This document shows positions 61,672 through 64,000 of a stretch of DNA of 64,000 nucleotides, one piece after another (within the stretch, counting starts at the first letter, position 1; every line of letters starts with the position of its first letter). Origin of the DNA: DATBLQ01 sp036555325 (GTDB taxonomy: Bacteria > Pseudomonadota > Alphaproteobacteria > Rhizobiales > Aestuariivirgaceae); assembly GCA_036555325.1 (NCBI GenBank), contig DATBLQ010000018.1:62001-126000 (forward strand). Direction: 5' to 3'. Below the pieces are notes generated by a model that worked only from the letters and a program-made list of their open reading frames with translations, had not been told where the DNA came from and made no database searches. The translations under genes and the position numbers were made by a program.

Positions 61672-62217
61672 ATGAACGAACAATCTCTTCCCCAGGATAA
61701 AACCCTCCTGCTTGTCGACGATGACAAGCCTTTCTTGACACGGCTGGCCCGCGCCATGGAAAGCCGCGGCTTCCACGTGCGGATGGCAGAAACCGTCGGG
61801 GAGGGCATCGAACAAGTAAAGAAATCCCCTCCCGGGTACGCCGTGGTCGATTTGCGATTGGCCGACGGTAGCGGACTCGATGTCATCTCCGCCTTGCATC
61901 ACGCCCGCCCCGATGCTCGCGCGGTTGTTTTGACGGGCTATGGCAACATTGCCACGGCGGTCACCGCTGTGAAGCTCGGAGCTATCGACTATTTGGCCAA
62001 GCCCGCCGATGCGGACGCCGTCTATGGCGCGCTGATGGCGGAATCGCCCTCTCGCGCCGCTCTGCCGGAAAATCCGATGTCGGCCGATCGCGTTCGCTGG
62101 GAGCATATCCAGCGGGTCTACGAACTGTGCAACCGCAACGTTTCCGAAACTGCTCGCCGCCTGAACATGCATCGGCGCACTCTGCAGCGCATTTTGGCGA
62201 AACGAGCGCCGCGCTAG
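61672..62217 (+). CDS. regA: Redox response regulator RegA/ActR
   Basis: RegA is the DNA-binding partner of RegB. The 181-residue protein has a receiver domain with acidic residues VDDDKPF, phospho-Asp60 (VVDLRLADGSG), Lys near 110 and a Fis-like helix-turn-helix at the C-terminus (ETARRLNMHRRTLQRIL). It follows regB by 35 bases and ends one base from the stop of the opposing mmcB. Confidence 0.95.
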   Translation: MNEQSLPQDKTLLLVDDDKPFLTRLARAMESRGFHVRMAETVGEGIEQVKKSPPGYAVVDLRLADGSGLDVISALHHARPDARAVVLTGYGNIATAVTAVKLGAIDYLAKPADADAVYGALMAESPSRAALPENPMSADRVRWEHIQRVYELCNRNVSETARRLNMHRRTLQRILAKRAPR

Positions 62218-62218
62218 G

Positions 62219-62686
62219 TCAGGCGTTGGGATCGCATATCGTGTGCAATCTCAAGGCGGCCGCCCGTGCAAAACGCAGCGTCACTGCCTTCCGCCGCGCG
62301 GCAGGCATGAGATGATCCTGCGGATCCCGCAGAATTTCCGCTCCCCAGCGGTCGGCGACGATCAGGCCCGACTGCGGGGGTATCACTTCAGCCGGCATAT
62401 CGGGTGGAATGGCAAAATAAAGCCTATCACAGAAGTCCTCATACTCCGGCCATTTGTCATCGGCCCTGAAGTCGGCAAGGCACGATTTTATTTCGATCGC
62501 CCAGATCGCCCCAGTCGTCCCAACCGCCATCACATCGACTCTGCGGCCGGAAGCGAGCGGCAGTTCCGTTACGGTGGCGAATCCAAGCGTCCGCAGCATC
62601 CGGCAGACCCCACGTTGAACGGCTGCCGCTCTCGCCGACTGTCGTCCATCGATAATGGTGAGCTCGATCTCGGTGTTCAGGGGCAA
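62219..62686 (-). CDS. mmcB: MmcB-family DNA repair protein
   Basis: MmcB is a small nuclease-fold protein that, in Caulobacter, helps recover from mitomycin C and is SOS-regulated. The 155-residue product has a PD-(D/E)xK-like core: RRVDVMAVG, then IWAIEIKSCLADF, with E-x-K. The start is uncertain. TTG 62686 lies only three bases after GGAGG, while a CTG two codons on has a better spacing. No LexA box was identified. Confidence 0.82.
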   Translation of the reverse strand: MPLNTEIELTIIDGRQSARAAAVQRGVCRMLRTLGFATVTELPLASGRRVDVMAVGTTGAIWAIEIKSCLADFRADDKWPEYEDFCDRLYFAIPPDMPAEVIPPQSGLIVADRWGAEILRDPQDHLMPAARRKAVTLRFARAAALRLHTICDPNA

Positions 62687-62779
62687 CGACCTCCGACCTG
62701 CCTATTGTAACTGACTTTTCCGGAAACCATAGGCTAGGGTGAGAAGAAAGATCAACGCAAGTCAAATGGGTTCGGGGGT

Positions 62780-63388
62780 ATGCGATTTCTATTGGTCATA
62801 ACTCAGGCGATCGATGCTTTCAGCCGGCTCATCGGCGTGTTTGCAACCTATCTGGTCCTTCTTGCGGCACTTGTCAGCGCCTTCAATGCCTTCGCCCGCT
62901 ACAGCATAGCCAGCATTGTCGGTCTCGAACGAAAGCTTTCCTTTGGCGGTGGCGGCCTGGCCTGGCTTCTCGATCTCTATCGCCAGAACTCGAACACCCT
63001 GGGCGAGGCGCAATGGTACATGTTCGCCGGTATGGTGATGTTCGGCGCGGCCCATACGCTGCGCATGAACGAGCATGTGCGCGTGGATGTCCTCTATGGC
63101 GCTGCCAGCGAGCGCACAAGGCTGTGGATCGATCTCTTGGGGGGCATTTTCTTTCTCCTGCCCATGTGCCTCCTGATGATCGCCTTCACTTGGCCATGGT
63201 TCCTCGAATCCTATTACGGGGGTGAAATGTCCGCCAATGCCGGCGGCCTGCTGCGCTGGCCCGTCAAGCTGGCCTTGCCTCTAGGATTCGCTCTCGTCGC
63301 ACTGCAGGGCCTTTCTGAAATCCTCAAATGTTTCCTTGCGCTGGCAGGCCACGGCCGCACCCGCTCCTATGAAAGACCGGTGCAATGA
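62780..63388 (+). CDS. TRAP transporter small permease (DctQ type)
   Basis: The 202-residue membrane protein has four predicted helices (about 18-38, 78-95, 118-140, 163-183) and the DctQ pattern NEHVRVDVLY in the loop after the second. It works with the large permease and a periplasmic binding protein to import an organic acid with sodium or proton. The insertion between the first two helices (about 50-70, Gly-rich) is typical of the longer DctQ class linked to mannitol- or lactate-type systems. Substrate unknown. Its stop overlaps the next start (ATGA). Confidence 0.9.
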   Translation: MRFLLVITQAIDAFSRLIGVFATYLVLLAALVSAFNAFARYSIASIVGLERKLSFGGGGLAWLLDLYRQNSNTLGEAQWYMFAGMVMFGAAHTLRMNEHVRVDVLYGAASERTRLWIDLLGGIFFLLPMCLLMIAFTWPWFLESYYGGEMSANAGGLLRWPVKLALPLGFALVALQGLSEILKCFLALAGHGRTRSYERPVQ

Positions 63389-64000
63389 TCGATCTCATCA
63401 AGGAGTACATGGCGCCCATGATGTTCGCTGGGCTTGTGGTGTTCATGGTCATTGGTTACCCGGCGGCGTTTTCCTTGGCTGCCGTCGGACTGTTTTTTGG
63501 CCTTGTCGCCATTGAGCTTGGGGTCATTGCCCCGGATTTCCTGGGCAATCTGACGTTCCAGCTTTTCTCGGTGCTCTCCAACGACCTGCTTTTGGCGATT
63601 CCCTTCTTTACTTTGATGGGCGTCATCCTCGAACGGTGCGGGCTGGCAGAAGATCTGCTCGAAGGCTTTGGCCAGCTCTTTGGTGGACTGCGCGGCGGAC
63701 TGTCCTACGCAGTGATTCTTGTCGGCGCCATCCTGGGTGCCATTACCGGCACCGTTGCTGCCTCGGTTATTGCCATGGGGTTGATTGCGTTGCCGGTCAT
63801 GCTGAAATACGGCTACAACATTCGGCATGCCACCGGCGTGATCGCAGCATCGGGCACGATTACCCAGCTCATTCCTCCCTCTCTTGTGCTCGTCGTTCTC
63901 GCCGACCAGCTGCAAAGACCGGTTGGTGATATGTATCGCGGCGCCTTCGGCGCTAGCTTTGTTCAGGTGCTCTTGTTCTCCCTTTGGGTGCTCCTCTTGA
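63385..64000 (+). CDS. TRAP transporter large permease (DctM type), 5' part
   Basis: The frame opens at ATG 63385, overlapping the small permease by four bases, and is still open at the window end (205 codons). It is strongly hydrophobic and has the DctM features IPFFTLMGVILERCGLAEDLL and the helix-break motif ASGTITQLIPPS that forms part of the transport path. The binding protein is not seen within the window and may lie beyond the edge. Confidence 0.93.
   Translation, partial: MIDLIKEYMAPMMFAGLVVFMVIGYPAAFSLAAVGLFFGLVAIELGVIAPDFLGNLTFQLFSVLSNDLLLAIPFFTLMGVILERCGLAEDLLEGFGQLFGGLRGGLSYAVILVGAILGAITGTVAASVIAMGLIALPVMLKYGYNIRHATGVIAASGTITQLIPPSLVLVVLADQLQRPVGDMYRGAFGASFVQVLLFSLWVLLL

Noticed and set aside
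1..64000. Mobile elements, CRISPR arrays, defence islands or biosynthetic clusters
   Set aside because: No transposase, integrase, terminal repeats, spaced direct repeats or unknown multi-gene cassettes were seen; almost every frame belongs to a known housekeeping family.

Overview
The window is a gene-dense, mostly housekeeping stretch of an alphaproteobacterial chromosome, most likely from the Hyphomicrobiales (Rhizobiales). The indications are gene order and family content: olsB-malic enzyme-mutS-glnD-murJ-trpS-nfu-tsaB/rimI-mur-acyltransferase-miaB-phoH-ybeY-corC-lnt-xre-metK-trmB-rimP-nusA-ylxR-infB-rbfA-truB-rpsO-pnp is the order I recall from Sinorhizobium and its relatives; irr-fabA-fabB-fabI and dut-coaBC-ubiB-ubiE-mutM-rpsT-dnaA are also typical of the group. 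Many genes overlap by 1-29 bases. I see no insertion sequence, prophage, CRISPR array, rRNA or tRNA gene.

Layout: 1-2939 holds part of a sugar-acid catabolic cluster (a 2-keto-3-deoxygalactonokinase fragment, a XylB-like sugar dehydrogenase and a divergent XylD-like dehydratase). 3056-5778 holds a hybrid histidine kinase and the ornithine-lipid enzyme OlsB. 5768-8047 is the malic enzyme on the minus strand. 8206-37098 is one long plus-strand run covering DNA repair, nitrogen signalling, cell wall, tRNA modification, Fe-S assembly, the nusA-infB translation operon, rpsO and pnp. 37211-39372 has a hydroxyacid dehydrogenase, an SH3 protein and Irr. 39558-42192 is the unsaturated fatty acid block fabA-fabB-fabI. 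42193-47112 is a minus-strand run (moeB, dut, coaBC, ubiB, ubiE). 47187-57499 runs mutM, rpsT, dnaA, dnaN, recF, gyrB and a class A penicillin-binding protein. 57496-64000 holds a YgjP-type peptidase, PHB depolymerase, the SCO1-RegB-RegA redox set, mmcB and a TRAP transporter cut by the window end.

The genes link into several themes: envelope lipid and peptidoglycan synthesis (OlsB, PlsC/OlsA-like, Lnt, MurJ, FabA/B/I, PBP1A); metal control (a Mur-type Fur protein, Irr, and an Irr-box-like inverted repeat directly in front of the NifU-family gene); redox control (RegB/RegA with SCO1); and carbon storage (PhaZ, malic enzyme).

No wholly new system is evident. The most interesting signals are small and non-coding: the Irr-box-like site at 16430-16446, a strongly structured 99-base segment behind pnp (37097-37195), a promoter-hairpin-terminator leader in front of rimP-nusA, structured leaders before rpsT, pnp and dnaA, a probable CTG start for recF, and a pattern in which five of six convergent gene pairs meet stop-to-stop with no space for a terminator. 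Start codons were chosen by eye from Shine-Dalgarno sequences and family N-termini; hairpins were found by eye without energy calculation.
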